A DNA stretch of 64,000 bases from Rhododendron vialii (GCF_030253575.1 NC_080561.1:9582501-9646500); one strand, 5' to 3'. Shown: positions 12,262 to 24,926, numbered from the stretch's first letter. Notes: a model not told the origin generated them from the sequence alone. Numbers and translations are program-made.

Positions 12262-15200
12262 TCATTCCGAAAATAGGTGCGGATACTTTTCTCTAACTTC
12301 GTCCTCCCTTTCCCATGTCGACTCTTCTCTACCCTGATTGCTCCACAAGACTCGCACTAACGGTATCGTCTTACCCCTTAGTACTTGGTCGCGCGAATCT
12401 AGGATACGCATCGGTTCCTCTCCATAAGACACGTCGGCCTCCAACTCAAGTTCGGACCATTCTAACACGTGCGACGGATCCGGTTCATATTTCCTCAACA
12501 TAGACACGTGAAACACGTCATGTACACCCGTAGCTTCGGTGGCAACGCCAAACGATACGCGACCTCCCCAATTTTCTCAATGATATCAAACGGCCCAATA
12601 TAACGTGGCGAAAGCTTCCCTTTCTTTCCAAAACGCGACAAACCCCTACGAGGCGATACTTTAAGGAATACGTGGTCCCCTTCTTCAAATGACAATGGGC
12701 GACGACGACGATCAGCATAGTTCTTTTGTCTACTTTGAGCGGTCAACAATCTTTGGCGGATCACTTTGACTTGTTCGGTTGTTCTTTCTTGTGCTTTCTT
12801 AAGGCGTTGGCGAATAGCTTTCATACTCTCGGAGGTCTCCTTGATCATATCCGGCCCCACTAACGTAGCCTCACCTAATTCGGTCCAACACACAGGCGAT
12901 CGACATGGTCTCCCATACAAAGCCTCATAAGGTGCCATCTCGATACTAGATTGATAGCTATTATTGTACGCGAATTCGACTAACGGTAAGTGATCCTCCC
13001 AACTACCCTGAAAATCCAAGACACAAGCCCGAAGCATGTCTTCCAAAATCTGAATCGTTCTCTCGGATTGCCCATCGGTTTGAGGATGATACGCAGTACT
13101 AAACAAAAGGTTGGTGCCCAAAGCGGCTTGCAAGCTTTGCCAAAAACGCGCGGTAAATCTCGGATCTCGATCGGACACGATAGATACGGGAATCCCATGA
13201 AGTCGGATAATCTCCCGAATATACAAACGGCTAAGTGCATCCACGGAATCGGTAACCTGAATAGGTAAAAAGTGTGCTGTTTTCGTCAAACGGTCCACGA
13301 TTACCCAAATAGCGTCATGCCCCCTTGGCGACCTCGGTAAACCCGTAACGAAATCCATCGTCACGTTCTCCCACTTCCACTCGGCCACAGGCAATGGTTG
13401 TAACTCTCCCGCGGGTCGTTGATGTTCGGCTTTCACTTGTTGACACGTAAGACACCTGGATACGAAAATCACAACGTCCCTCTTCATTCCGGACCACCAA
13501 AATTGCCTACGCAAGTCATGATACATTTTCGTTCCCCCCGGATGGACGGCTAACGGTGAATGGTGAAACTCTCGCAAGATTTCTTCCCGACACGAAACGG
13601 GTACGAACAACTTTCCTTGATAGCGCAAGCTTTGATCGGCGTGTATCATCCACCCCTCTTGAGCTTTTCCACTAAGGAATTTAGCACGAAGTTCCTCCGC
13701 TTCTTCATCGTGTTGTTGTGCCTCAATTACTCGAGTCGATAAAGTTGATTGCACGGTCAAGTTGCATAACGTAACCCCTTCCCGAACTTCCTCGAAATGC
13801 GAAGCATAAAAGCCCAAATCGTTCATCATTTTCCACTCGTGGATAGCTAGACTCGCTAAGTGTATCGGTTTTCTACTCAACGCATCCGCCACGACATTCG
13901 CTTTCCCCGGGTGATATTGCAATTCGAAATCGTAGTCCTCTAAATGCTCCATCCAACGGCGTTGTCGAAGGTTAAGTTCCTTTTGAGAGAATAAGTATTT
14001 CAAACTTTTATGATCGGAAAAGACTTCAAACTTCTCACCGTACAAGTAATGGCGCCAACTTTTCAAAGCAAAAACGACGGCTGCAAGTTCTAGATCGTGG
14101 GTAGGGTAGTTTCGCTCGTGAGTTTTCAACTGTCGCGATCCATACGCCACTACTCGCCCTGCTTGCATCAACACGCACCCTAACCCTTCCTTAGACGCAT
14201 CACAATATACAGAGTAGCCAACTCCACGTTCGGGCACAATCAGAACCGGTGCAGTCGTCAATCGCTTCTTCAATTCTTCAAAGGCCATCTCACATGCGTC
14301 ACTCCAAACAAAACGAGTCCCCTTACGTGTTAATCTAGTCATTGGCGCTGCTAAACAAGAGAAATCAAGAACAAAACGGCGGTAGTACCCGGCCAAACCC
14401 AAAAAACTACGAATTTCGAACACGTTCTTCGGTCGTTGCCAATTCATAACAGACTCTATTTTTCCTGGATCGACGGACACGCCACCCTTCGAAACCACGT
14501 GACCCAAAAATTTGACTTCGGATAGCCAAAACTCACACTTACTAAGCTTGGCGTACAATTGGTGCTCCCTTAAGATTTCAAGAACAATGGTGAGATGCGA
14601 TTGGTGTTCCTCCTCCGTTGGCGAATAGATAAGGATATCATCGACGAATACAACCACAAAACGATCAAGGTATGCACGAAAGATACGATTCATTAAGTCC
14701 ATGAATGTAGCTGGAGCGTTCGTCAATCCGAAAGGCATAACAACGAATTCGTAATGGCCATAACGAGTGCGGAATGCGGTCTTAGGAATATCCTCTCTCC
14801 GAACCCTCAACTGGTGGTAACCGGACCTCAAATCAATTTTGGAAAAACAGGTCGCACCCCGAAGTTGATCAAACAAATCATCGATTCTAGGCATGGGATA
14901 CTTATTCTTAATGGTGACTCGGTTTAGCTTACGATAATCGATACACAAGCGGAGTGAACCATCCTTCTTTTGCGCAAAAAGAGCCGGTGCTCCCCACGGT
15001 GACGTACTCGGACGAATGAATCCTAAGTTCTCCAATTCCTGCAACTGAGTCTTCAACTCTCTCAATTCGGCTGGCGCGAAACGATACGGAGGTATAGAGA
15101 TAGGAGCGGTACCGGGTAGTAAATCGATAACGAATTCAATCTCTCTTTCAGGAGGTAAACCAGGTAACTCTTCAGGAAAAACATCGGGAAATTCGCGAAC

Positions 15201-17093
15201 TACTAAAGGTAACTCCCCACGTGTCGACAAATCTTCATCTAACGTCAAACTCGCCAACAAGGAATAAATTGACTCGCGCTCTCGAGACCCACATAGATAC
15301 GGTTCCAACGGCTCCCGACGCTCCCCAAAGAATTGGAAACAAGGACCCTCAAGAGGACAAATACGAACTCGACGCTTGAAACAATCGATGGTAGCATGAA
15401 AGGTAGATAGCCAATCCATTCCCAAGATAAGATCAAACCCCGACATTCCCAAAACGATGCAGTCGAATACAAAACGATGGTCACAAATGACTAACTCGCA
15501 ATCTCGACAAATATGACCAAGAGGCGTTCTACCCCCTAATGGTGTCTCAACAAACAAAGGAGGACTAAGACTCTCCGTTTCCAATTCCAAGGCACACACA
15601 AATGATGCAGCAATGAATGAATGCGATGCTCCAGAATCAAAGAGTACTTTAGCAAAGGAGTTGAACAAAAGAAATGTACCCCTCACAACGGATGCTTCTG
15701 GAACCTGAGAAATAGAAGGTGAAGCATTCGAGTTGATGTTGAAAACACGCCCCTGGGTACTCTGACCTTGTGCAAAACCTCCCCTCTGACCAGAACCCTG
15801 AGTAGGCGCGGAAGAACTCGCTCCCTTGTCACCCCCGGAACTCTGAACCGACGTAGTCTGGCGGAAGTGAGGTTGTTGCTGCCTCTGAGTGCCCCTAAAC
15901 TGTTGGCCAACATTATACCCCGTTCCCGGCTGCTGCACGGAACCCGACTCACTTTGCACTATCGACCCCTGAGGACAATTCCTAGCGAGATGATCCATCT
16001 TCCCACAAACATAACAAGCCTTCTGGAGATGTGGACACTGAGCACGAACGTGTCCAGGTTGATTGCACTTGTAGCACACAGACGGAAGTCTAGACAAAGC
16101 ACCCCGAGTCCCTGAAGAAGAAGGTACCTTAAAGTTGGATTGGTTAGATGGTTGCTGAGATGGTTCCCTCTGTCTCTTCCGTCCTTGACTCCCAAAGCTT
16201 CCTGACGATGAACTCACACTCACAACTTGTTGCCTCGGTTCCCAAACTCCCCTATTCCTCTGTGCTTCCTTTGGTATTTCAATACTTCTCGCACACTCAA
16301 CAACCTCGGCGTATTTTGTCTTACGTTGCACCATTACCATTCTCCTCACGGTATTATGAAGCCCTTTCTCAAAACGTCTACATTTCCTTTCCTCCGTCGC
16401 CACCAACTCTGGCGCAAATCGAGATAAAGACTGAAACTTTTGAGCGTATTCCGACACGGTCATACCCCCCTGCTCCAACTTCTCAAACTGATCTCTCAAC
16501 TGCTCACGACTAGTCTCTGGAAAGTATTGTTCCTCAAATAATGTCTCAAACTCGGCCCACGTCAAATTTTCAACATCCGGTTCATTTACTTGAGCTACGG
16601 TCCTTGCCGCTCTCCTCGCATCCTTCCTAGATTCTAGGACAGACTCCCACCACTCATTGGCTTCCCCGGTAAGTTGAACAGCCACGATATTCACTCGTAA
16701 ATCGTCTTCGGTAATCTTAAGAGCATTGAAAAGTTTACGGATTTGTGCTAACCAATGATCGGCCACAAGAGGATCACTACTTGTCCCATCAAACATCGGT
16801 GGATTCCTACGGCTAAATTCTCGCATTGCCGATAAGGCTCGGTTGTCTGCATTTTCTCTAGGAGCTTGGTTGAACAGATTTGCAGCTGTAAGTGCTGCGA
16901 CAAGATCCCTAGCAAATTGAGTTTGATTGGGTGGTATTTCTGCAGCCCTACCGGCCCCAGCCCCCGGATTCCTACCTGGGTTCTCCCCATGCTGACTAAC
17001 CTCATCCTCTGGTGGCACCCCACGGCCACGACCACGGCCACGACCTCCCCGGTTTCCTGCCACACCCCGCCTAACACGCGATTTCGGAGGCAT
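12262..17093 (-). pseudogene. Gypsy Gag-Pol polyprotein, broken (right copy)
   Basis: Near-identical to the middle copy, with the same start ([10 protein letters not shown]), knuckles, protease, RT, RNase H, integrase and chromodomain-like tail. A small number of base differences separate it from the middle copy, and the frame is broken by about one lesion. The element is therefore young but probably not independently functional. Confidence 0.9.
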
Positions 17094-17347
17094 TTTACTA
17101 CAAGATATAAGAAAGGAAAACTATTAATCACAACATCACAACTATGTCCCCAAATTCCCAACACAGGTTAATAACAACTCTACACCACTCTACGATATCG
17201 AAAATGCAATGCCACGTAATCATACGAATGTTAGTCACACAAGCATGCACAAGTCATGTAAAAAAATATATATATAATTTTGAACCCATGAGACGAAACG
17301 TCTCCCCACGGTCGCTAGGTGTTCTAAACCTCGCTTTGATACCAAGT

Positions 17348-19022
17348 TGTCACACCCTCGATTTTTAACATAAATATAAATGATTTCCATAAATAAAATC
17401 TCGCCATAATTTGTACGATAACCAAAATGAAGTAGCGATCCCAAAATATTACATCTTCGGCTCCGAGGCCCAAATTAACGCAAGTACTGAATATTCAAGA
17501 GTTAAAGGTTACAATATTCCATAGTCAAAAGATTTACTATAAAGTTACAAATACATCTTCAAAGAGATTTACAAAGATGCCTAAGTAACTCCTCAATCGA
17601 TAGCTTTCAAAATAATGATCACATCCAAGCATTCCAAGCATGCACGCTATTGTCCTGTATTAGTACCTGAAAATGATAATAGGCTTGAGCTACACTAGCC
17701 CAGTAGGAAATTCTACGCTAACATTATATGCAAGAGAAATGCAAGGATGATCACAAGGAAGAACGAGATACAGACCACACAATAGGCAATAACCGAGGCT
17801 TAACAATCCGACAAACTCAGTATGAAATTTGGTATACACCTCAATCTTTAACCGTTTCACTCTCCATGTGTTCAATATCGCTTCACGTTAAGTGTCATGA
17901 GCCGAAGCTCCTGCCGGGCTAATTATGGGACCCCGATATCCCCTGCCAAGCGCCCACCGAGAAGGTTAGGCCTTGAGTGATCATTATGAGCATAAGCTCC
18001 TGCCAGGCTAATTATGGGACCCTGATATCCCCTGCCAGGCACCCACCCGTCGATGGGCCCCAAATGTTCTCGTTGTGTCGACAAGTGTCCAAAAATCTCT
18101 TACTCACATAACGTGTCATTTCAATTTAATCAAAGTCCATATGGAAATCAACGTCCAATTATACCAAACAAGGGGCGAGGGTTGCAAAGATACTCAACGA
18201 ACTCAACGAATATGATCGATAGTGTTATGGAGTGATTTGGTGACGTTTGGAACAAGTTAGAAGCGATCGGGGGTCAAGACAATGGAGTCAGAACAAGAAA
18301 CAAAACTTAGCCTTAAGGCATTGAAGTATAGATACTATGAATTTCAGTATCTATACAACAGGCCTTAAAAACTTCCAGAGACCGATTGTATCGATACTGA
18401 TTTAATCAGTATCGATACGACAGTAACCTAAGCCGTTCCAGAGATTCCTGTATCGATACTGAGAAGAGCAGTATCGATACAAATGGGTGTTCGAGCAGAT
18501 TTTCTGCAGATTTCAAGAAATCCAACCACAACAACAACAACAACAATAGACACGATTTCAAGCAAGGAGAGCACTTCTATTACATATATTGAGAGGTAGA
18601 ATCCCTACCTCGAGGCCGAAGAACGAAACCCACAAGAATTTCAAGCCCTAGCTTCCGAAAATCGAAACTGAGAGCAATACGACTCCACCGAGCTCCAACC
18701 GGTGAAATACGGACCACAATACGCGTAGAGGATGAATGTTTGAAGGTTGTGTTGAGTGGGTTTTGGGTTATTGGAGTGAAATTTGGTGAGAGGGCAAGAG
18801 AGAGGGAGAGAGCCGAGAGAGAGCTGGGAGAGAGATGAAAAAAAAGTGTGAAGGGAAAAAATTTCCCAGGCATATACACGGCACACACATGCACAAATTA
18901 CACTAGCACCCATAACTTTCAACTCCTTACACTTTGACCCCCAACTACAATATTCTCATTAATCCATCACTTTTCCATTTATAAAACAATAAAATTATAA
19001 AATGAATTTACGGGTCTCTACA
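17348..19022 (-). repeat. Gypsy LTR, outermost right (5' LTR of the array)
   Basis: Same termini as the other two LTRs. It ends at 19022 and is followed directly by gcaat and copia RNase H coding sequence, so this is the insertion junction. The 5-bp target duplication should reappear at the left end of the array outside the window. Only a few bases differ from the other LTRs. Confidence 0.92.
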
Positions 19023-22000
19023 GCAATGGCCATATACTCCGCTTCTGTTGTAGACAGCGCGACTGAAGCATGTAAAGTAGCTTTCCAACTAATGGCACTT
19101 CTGGACAGAGTAAAAACATAACCTGTCAGAGTCCTCCTCTTATTGTGGTCACCGGCAAAATCCGAATCAACATAACCAACAGCATAATTACCAGAATTGG
19201 CAACCCCAAACAATAGACCAACACCTGCAGTTCTGCACAAATACCGTAGTATCCATTTCATAGTCTCCCAATGTGCCTTTCCTGAACGCCCCATATACCG
19301 ACTAACGACACTAACTACATGTGAAATATCAGGACGAGTACATACCATGGCGTACATAAGGCTCCCAACTGTGCACGAATATGGAACCTGAGACATATAT
19401 TTCTCCTCATCCTCCGACTGTGGTGACAACTTATCTGAAAGTCGAAAGTGTGCTGCCAAAGGGGTACTGACTGGCTTCGAGTTCTACATGGCAAAGCGCT
19501 CAAGCACTTTAAGAACATAAGACTTCTGATTCAAAAATAATTTGCCAGCTACTCGATCTCTGCAAATCTCCATACCCAAAATACGTTTTGCTGCACCCAA
19601 ATTTTTCATCTCAAATTCACCACCTAACTGTTGTTTCAACCGATTGATTTCTGATACACTCTTGGCAGCAATAAGCATATCATCAACATACAACAGTAGA
19701 TAAGCAAATGAACCATCTGAAAGTTTTCAAAAATACACACAACTGTCATACTCACTCCTAGAATATGACTGGCTTATCATAAAAGTATCAAACCGCTTAT
19801 ACCACTGCCTAGAGGATTATTTGAGGCCATACAAAGACTTACGAAGTAAACAAACGTGATCCTTTTTACCAGAAACAACAAATCCCTCAGGCTGACGCAT
19901 ATAAATCTGTTCTTCAAGCTCGCCATGCAAAAACGCAGTTTTGACATCTAGTTGCTCTAACTCAAGATCATAACATGCAACAATAGCAAGTAAAGTGCGA
20001 ATGGAACTATGTTTTACAGCTGGTGAAAATACCTCATTGTAGTCAACACCCTCCTTCTGGCTGTATCCTTTCGCCACTAACCGAGCTTTGAACCGAGCGT
20101 CTTCTACCCCTGGAATACCTGATTTGCGCTTGAAGACCCACTTGCATCCAACAATCCTTTTCCCTTTCAGCGGTTCTACTAACTCCCATGTCTGATTCTT
20201 CTGAAGAGACTCAATCTCCTCATTCATAGCAACAAACCACTGTGCAGACTCAGCACTCAAAACAGCTTCTGTATAGCTTGAAGGCTCCTCATACTCAACT
20301 ATTTCAGCAACTGATAAAACATAGGTCACCATCTCAGAATAAGCCAAATACCTTTCAGGAGGCCGAATCTCCCTCATTGGCCTATCTTTAGCAATAATGC
20401 GTGGTTGCTCAACTAACACATCAACCTCTATGTCTGAACTCTTGAACTCTTCTTCAATTGGCTTTTCAATGTGCTTCTTCGCTGAGTCGGAAGATTCACC
20501 CAAAAACTCCACCTGCTTTGGAACACTATGTTCCTGAACTGTATCATCAACCTGTTTAGACCCCTTAATCAGATAATTTTCATCAAAAGTCACATCCCTA
20601 CTAATCAAAAACTTCAAATCATCAGAGCACCATAACCTGTACCCTTTAACACCTGCTGCATAACCCAAGAAAATACACTTCTTGGCCTGTGGCTCCAATT
20701 TACCTTCATTCACATGAGCGTAAACTGGACACCCAAAAACACGCAACACAGAATAATCAGCCGGATGACCTGACCATACCTCAAACGGAGTCTTACACTC
20801 AATAGCAGTCGACGGAGACCTGTTCACCAAATAGCATGTTGTGGTAATGGCTTTAGCCCAAAATTCTTTGCCCAATTTGGAATTGGACAACATACAACGT
20901 GCCTTCTCCAAAAGAGTCATATTCATTCGTTCAGCCACACCATTTTGCTGAGGGGTTTTTCTCACTATGTGATGCCTCACAATGCCCTCATCACTGCAAA
21001 ATCTATCAAACTCGCTAAGACAAAACTCCATACCATTATCAGTTCTCAAACGTTTTATTTTCTTACCAGTCTGATTCTCAATCAAAGTTTTAAACTGTTT
21101 GAATGTTTTAAAGGCGTCACTCTTATGTTTCAACATATACACCCAAACCTTACGAGAGAAATCATCGATAATACTCATAAAATATCGAAAAATACCTTTA
21201 GAAGTTACCTCTGCGGGACCCCAAAGATCCGAGGGAAAATAATCCACCGTGCCTTTGGTGCGATGAACAGCTGTACTGAATTTTACCCTGCACTGCTTGC
21301 CGTAAACACAATGCTCAAAGAAATCCAGCTTCTCAATTTTCTGGCCACTTAGCAGACCCTGTTTGCTCAAAACTGTCATCCCCTTCTCGCTCATATGCCC
21401 AAGGTGCATATGCCACAAACGAGTCAAGTCTGAATCTGAAACCTTGGATGAAACAACCGTTGCTGCAGCACCTATAACTGTACTGCCCTGGAGTGTATAG
21501 AGGTTACCACACTTCTGACCCTTCATCAGTACTAATGCATCCTTTGAGACTTTCAAAACTCCACCTTCATCGAGGAATTTGCAACCATGAGAATCAAAAG
21601 CACCCAAGGAGATAAGATTTTTCTTCAAATTTGGAACATGTCGAACCTCAGATAAAGTCCTAACAATACCGTCATGCATCCTAAGCTGAATCGTTCCTGA
21701 ACCAACAGTCTTACATGCCATGTTGTTGCCCATCAAAGCTGTACCTCCATTGACCGCCTCATAAGTAGAAAACCACTCTCTATGCGGACACATATGGTAT
21801 GAACATCCAGAATCTAGAACCCACTCGGTATTAGAGCGAGAATCGACCTCTGTAACTGATAACACATTATCTGACTCATTTGAACTTTCAACAATTCCAA
21901 CAATTACTTTACCCCCTTTCTGGTCTTCTTTTTCCTTCTCCTTGAGTTTTAAACAGTCATTTTTCCAGTGCCCGGGTTTCTTGCAATAATTGCACTTTCC

Positions 22001-22672
22001 CTTCTTCTTACCTGATGACCTGGATCTTCCCCTATTACTCGACTCCTCCCTTCCTGTTGTTCTTCCCCTAACAAACAAACCCTCCACATGTGCATCACCC
22101 TTACCTGACACTTTCTTCCTCAATTCTTTCGAATATAGGCTGGCCTTAACATCCTCCATGGATATCGTGTCTTTGCCATACAATAGGGTTATAACAAAGT
22201 GCTCATACGAAAGTGGTAAAGACCATAGCAAAATTAGGGTTTGGTCCTCATCCTCAATTTTACTATCAATATTTTTCAGATCCATAATAATGCGATTGAA
22301 CTCGTCTAAATGATCCTTAACAGGTATACCTTCTCGCATACGAAACGTATAAAGACGTTGTTTGAGATATAATCTGTTGGTGAGCGACTTCGTCATATAT
22401 ATGCCTTCCAACTTCAGCCAGATTCCTGCTGCTGAAGTTTCTTCTTCCACCTCGCGAAGAACGTCATCTGCCAGACTCAACTGAATAGAACTCAGAGCTT
22501 TGGCATCCGTATCATCCCAATCTTCCTCTTTGATTCCAGAATTAGTCTTGCCTAACAAAACCTTGTGCAATCCTTGTTGGGTTAACAGAGCCTTCATCTT
22601 TACTCTCCAAAGACTGAAACTGCTGCTCTGCCCATCAAACGTCGTAATCTCGAATTTAGACGCCATAACCAC
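19023..22672 (-). pseudogene. Copia Gag-Pol polyprotein, broken
   Basis: The longest open stretch (19817-22672, 951 residues) carries a UBN2-like Gag region, a CCHC knuckle CNYCKKPGHWKNDC (~230), the protease motif LDSGCSYHMC, a GAG-pre-integrase segment (LWHMHLGHMSEKGM), an integrase core (DLWGPAEVTSKG, DNGMEF, PQQNGVAERMN) and the start of RT (WELVEPLKGK, QLDVKTAFLHGELEE). Further left, the RT site YVDDML and RNase H residues TTEAEYMAIA are recognisable. A few lesions break the frame, and the gypsy insertion removes the end. Confidence 0.9.
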
Positions 22673-22706
22673 AATCGGAAACGAAACCCTAATTTTTGCA
22701 ACCTAA

Positions 22707-22719
22707 GGCTCTGATACCA
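22707..22719 (-). other. Copia primer binding site
   Basis: The minus strand reads TGGTATCAGAGCC, the complement of the initiator-methionine tRNA 3' end, three bases past the LTR end. The start codon of the Gag frame follows about 35 bases downstream. Confidence 0.85.
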
Positions 22720-22722
22720 GTT

Positions 22723-23039
22723 TGTTGTAACGAACGCTATGAATGCAAGCTAAGAACGAGAAATTGAAAACTAAACAAGAAATCACAAAGACACAAGATA
22801 TACGTGGTTCCCCAAGATGGGTACGTCCACGGGCGAAGAGAGAGAGAGGATTCACTAACCAACGTGAAGAAGAGATACAAAGAGCCGGCTATAATCCGTA
22901 ACTCTAGAAAAGCCACAATATGAAAGCCCAAAAGATAATTCCTAGAAGTTCCCCAAAAGCCTTATTTATAATAGGCTACAAAAACGGGAACAACATAATT
23001 AACCAATGTGGGACTAAAGAATACAAGGCATTCCCAACA
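22723..23039 (-). repeat. Copia 5' LTR (317 bp)
   Basis: On the minus strand it runs from TGTTGGGAATGCC to CGTTACAACA, with 5-bp inverted ends TGTTG/CAACA. The next five bases at 23040-23044, gtagc, are the expected target duplication, whose partner lies outside the window to the left. Confidence 0.88.
22963..22970 (-). promoter_or_regulatory. TATA box in the copia LTR
   Basis: The minus strand reads TATAAATA, about 75 bases into the LTR from its 5' end, a standard location for the U3 promoter of a compact copia LTR. Confidence 0.6.
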
Positions 23040-24318
23040 GTAGCCTTGCAGATGTCGTGGAGGAATGTAAATACCCTTGAGAAATATTTAAATTAGAAAC
23101 TTCGTTTAGAACAAATGAAAAATGATGATAGGATGGTATGAAGAAAAATGTGAAACACCAAAGAAGAATATGTATCTCTATATAGTTGTATAATGATTTG
23201 TGAAAGATAATTCTCACAACAATAGGATGGTAGGAAGAAAGAATGTGTAAGATCAACTCTTCTCGACCGGCGCAGATTTGAGCATACTCCTCGATATACA
23301 CTCTAGGACGATGAAAAAACACATCCTGACGAATCAAAGAACGGATAGTTTTCCTTCAAGGCAATGCCACAAGTGCGCATGTACTCAAAGCACTGAATTA
23401 TGTTTCCGCCACGGCATTCACTCCAAGCAGTGTAGTCAGTCAACTCTCGATCAAATGGTAAGAGGAGCCAAACTCCCACGTCCAAAGATGTGGTTGGCAC
23501 TACCCACCACATCAGTGACGACATGGGCAAACAAGTCAATGTAAATAAAAAAAGGTTAATGTTTGGCTTTAGCCTCAACTATATTTGATTTTTAGGGGAG
23601 GGATCAAAAGACTTTTGGGGCAAATTGGTGACTGCTCTAAGGAGTAGCAGAAATGACAATAGAATTAGAAACCTTACTGTTTTGCCATTTCTAATTCCAC
23701 TGTTTTGCCGTTTCTGCTGCTCCTTAGAGCAATCATCATTTTGCCGCAAAATCTTTTGTTTCCTTCGCTAAAAATCAAATATAGTTGAGGCAAAAGCCAA
23801 CAATAACCATTTTTAATTTACAGCGACTTGTTTTGCCCATGTCGTCATTGATGTGGCTAGTGCCAACCACATCTTTGGACGTGGGAGCTAACTTTTGTCT
23901 TCGAGAGTTGACTGACTACACTGCCTGGGGTGAATGCTGAGGCGGAAATATAGTTTAGTGCTTTGAGTACATGCGCATTTGCAGCACTGCCTTGAAGGAA
24001 AACTATCCATTTTTTGGTTCGTGAATATGAGTTTTTTCGTCGTCCTAGAGTGTATATCGAAGGGTACGCTCAAATCCGCACTGGTCGAGAAGAAGAGATC
24101 TTGCACATTCTTTCTTCCTACCATCCTATTGTTGTGAGAATTGTCTTTCACAAATCATTATACAACTATATATAGGTACACATTCTTCTTTGGTGTTTCA
24201 TATTTTACTTCCTACCATCCGATCATCATTTTTCTTAATGAAGTTTATAATTTGCATATTTTTCGTAGGGTAACTAAATCCTCTACGACATGTGCGAACT
24301 GCATTTTGTATAGGCTAC
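23040..24318. repeat. Large imperfect foldback, ~630-bp arms
   Basis: The segment 23040-23672 is an imperfect reverse complement of about 23690-24318, with the centre near 23680. Matching landmarks include TTGTGAGAAT/ATTCTCACAA, CACGTCCAAAGATGTGGTTG with its complement, CCTTGAAGGAAAACTATCC with its complement, and the arm tops GGAGTAGCAGAAA and TTTCTGCTGCTCC. Arms have diverged by point changes and small gaps. The left arm is cut exactly at the copia boundary, so its outer part should continue beyond that element. It is probably a non-autonomous DNA transposon or a duplicated segment in inverted order. No coding function is seen. Confidence 0.88.
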
Positions 24319-24926
24319 CATTTCATGTCATTGGTGGGGTTTGGAAGTTTCAAGGGAAAACCACACTAGTGTATTGCATGTTCCCTAGAGATGGCACTTT
24401 TGGGGGATGCTTAGGCATGAACTTGTGCCAATGGTTCCCACTAGTAGGCCCTCTCAAAAGGTATGCAATTAAACTATACAAGTACAAAGGTTTGGTATGG
24501 TTCTAGTAGTACAAAATATAGAAACTTGACTATGCTAGTTCATTCTAGAAGACCTAGTCTGACTATAGTCAGTAGTAGTATAGATAGTTAGATTTGTAGA
24601 ACAGAAGAAGAGCCTTTACTTTCTATTATATTAGTAAAGCGCTAGCACCCATATAGAGTAAGGGGATCTTCTGGATAGCTACGAAGCCTTCCCTATTCGA
24701 CGTGAAGTTGAACAAAAAGCTGCGGAATTGACCTATTTCTTGCGTGTACCGATTGAAGTTTTTTGAAAGTTAAAATCTTCGTAATTGTAAGAAATTGTGT
24801 TAATCGGATACCACCTGGTAGCTAGTATCGCATCGAACTGCATTACGCTTTATAAAATTAGGTTTGGCCACGTTGGATCAAACCCTCAAACACATTTCAC
24901 GTTTCAACGCTTACAATGGTACCCTC
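24319..24926. other. Non-coding stretch with a plastid-like fragment
   Basis: No host gene is seen. A perfect 14-bp palindrome CTGACTATAGTCAG lies at 24559-24572. The only recognisable part is a ycf4-like fragment (24695-24766). The bases around it may belong to the same organelle-derived insert, but I could not place them. Confidence 0.5.
24695..24766 (+). pseudogene. ycf4: Plastid ycf4 C-terminal fragment (nuclear plastid DNA)
   Basis: Twenty-three codons followed by TGA read IRREVEQKAAELTYFLRVPI then EVF. This matches the conserved C terminus of plastid Ycf4 (photosystem I assembly), which usually ends EQKAAELAYFLRVPIEVF. Only this short tail is convincing. The surroundings are nuclear transposon DNA, so it is most likely a decayed plastid-to-nucleus transfer; a route through mitochondrial DNA is possible. 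Confidence 0.65.

Larger units (their letters stand above)
1..19022 (-). mobile_element. Tandem Ty3/gypsy chromovirus array (LTR-sharing copies)
   Basis: Three copies of one Ty3/gypsy element lie head to tail on the minus strand and share LTRs: internal region, LTR (3519-5193), internal region, LTR (10434-12108), internal region, LTR (17348-19022). The period is 6915 and then 6914 bp, and the copies are almost identical by eye. The internal region is about 5240 bp, so one full element would be about 8.6 kb. The leftmost copy is cut by the window edge. Polyprotein order is Gag, protease, RT, RNase H, integrase, then a chromodomain-like tail, which places it among chromoviruses; a Tekay/Del-like assignment is an inference. 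The right boundary abuts copia RNase H sequence, so the array is inserted in that element. Near identity of the copies implies a very recent origin. The middle copy looks whole. Confidence 0.95.
19023..23039 (-). mobile_element. Ty1/copia element (Tork/Tnt1-like) interrupted by the gypsy array
   Basis: A copia element on the minus strand shows its 5' LTR (22723-23039), primer site (22707-22719), gag-pol region and a 3' part cut at 19022 by the gypsy array. Domain order is Gag, protease, integrase, RT, RNase H, diagnostic of Ty1/copia. The Gag start (MASKFEITTFDGQ) and general make-up resemble Tnt1/Tork elements; the lineage is an inference. The rest of RNase H and the 3' LTR should lie left of the array, outside the window. 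The element looks broken. Confidence 0.93.

Noticed and set aside
1-19022. Array as a satellite or tandem gene family
   Set aside because: LTRs, primer sites, purine tracts and a retroviral-type polyprotein explain the period fully.
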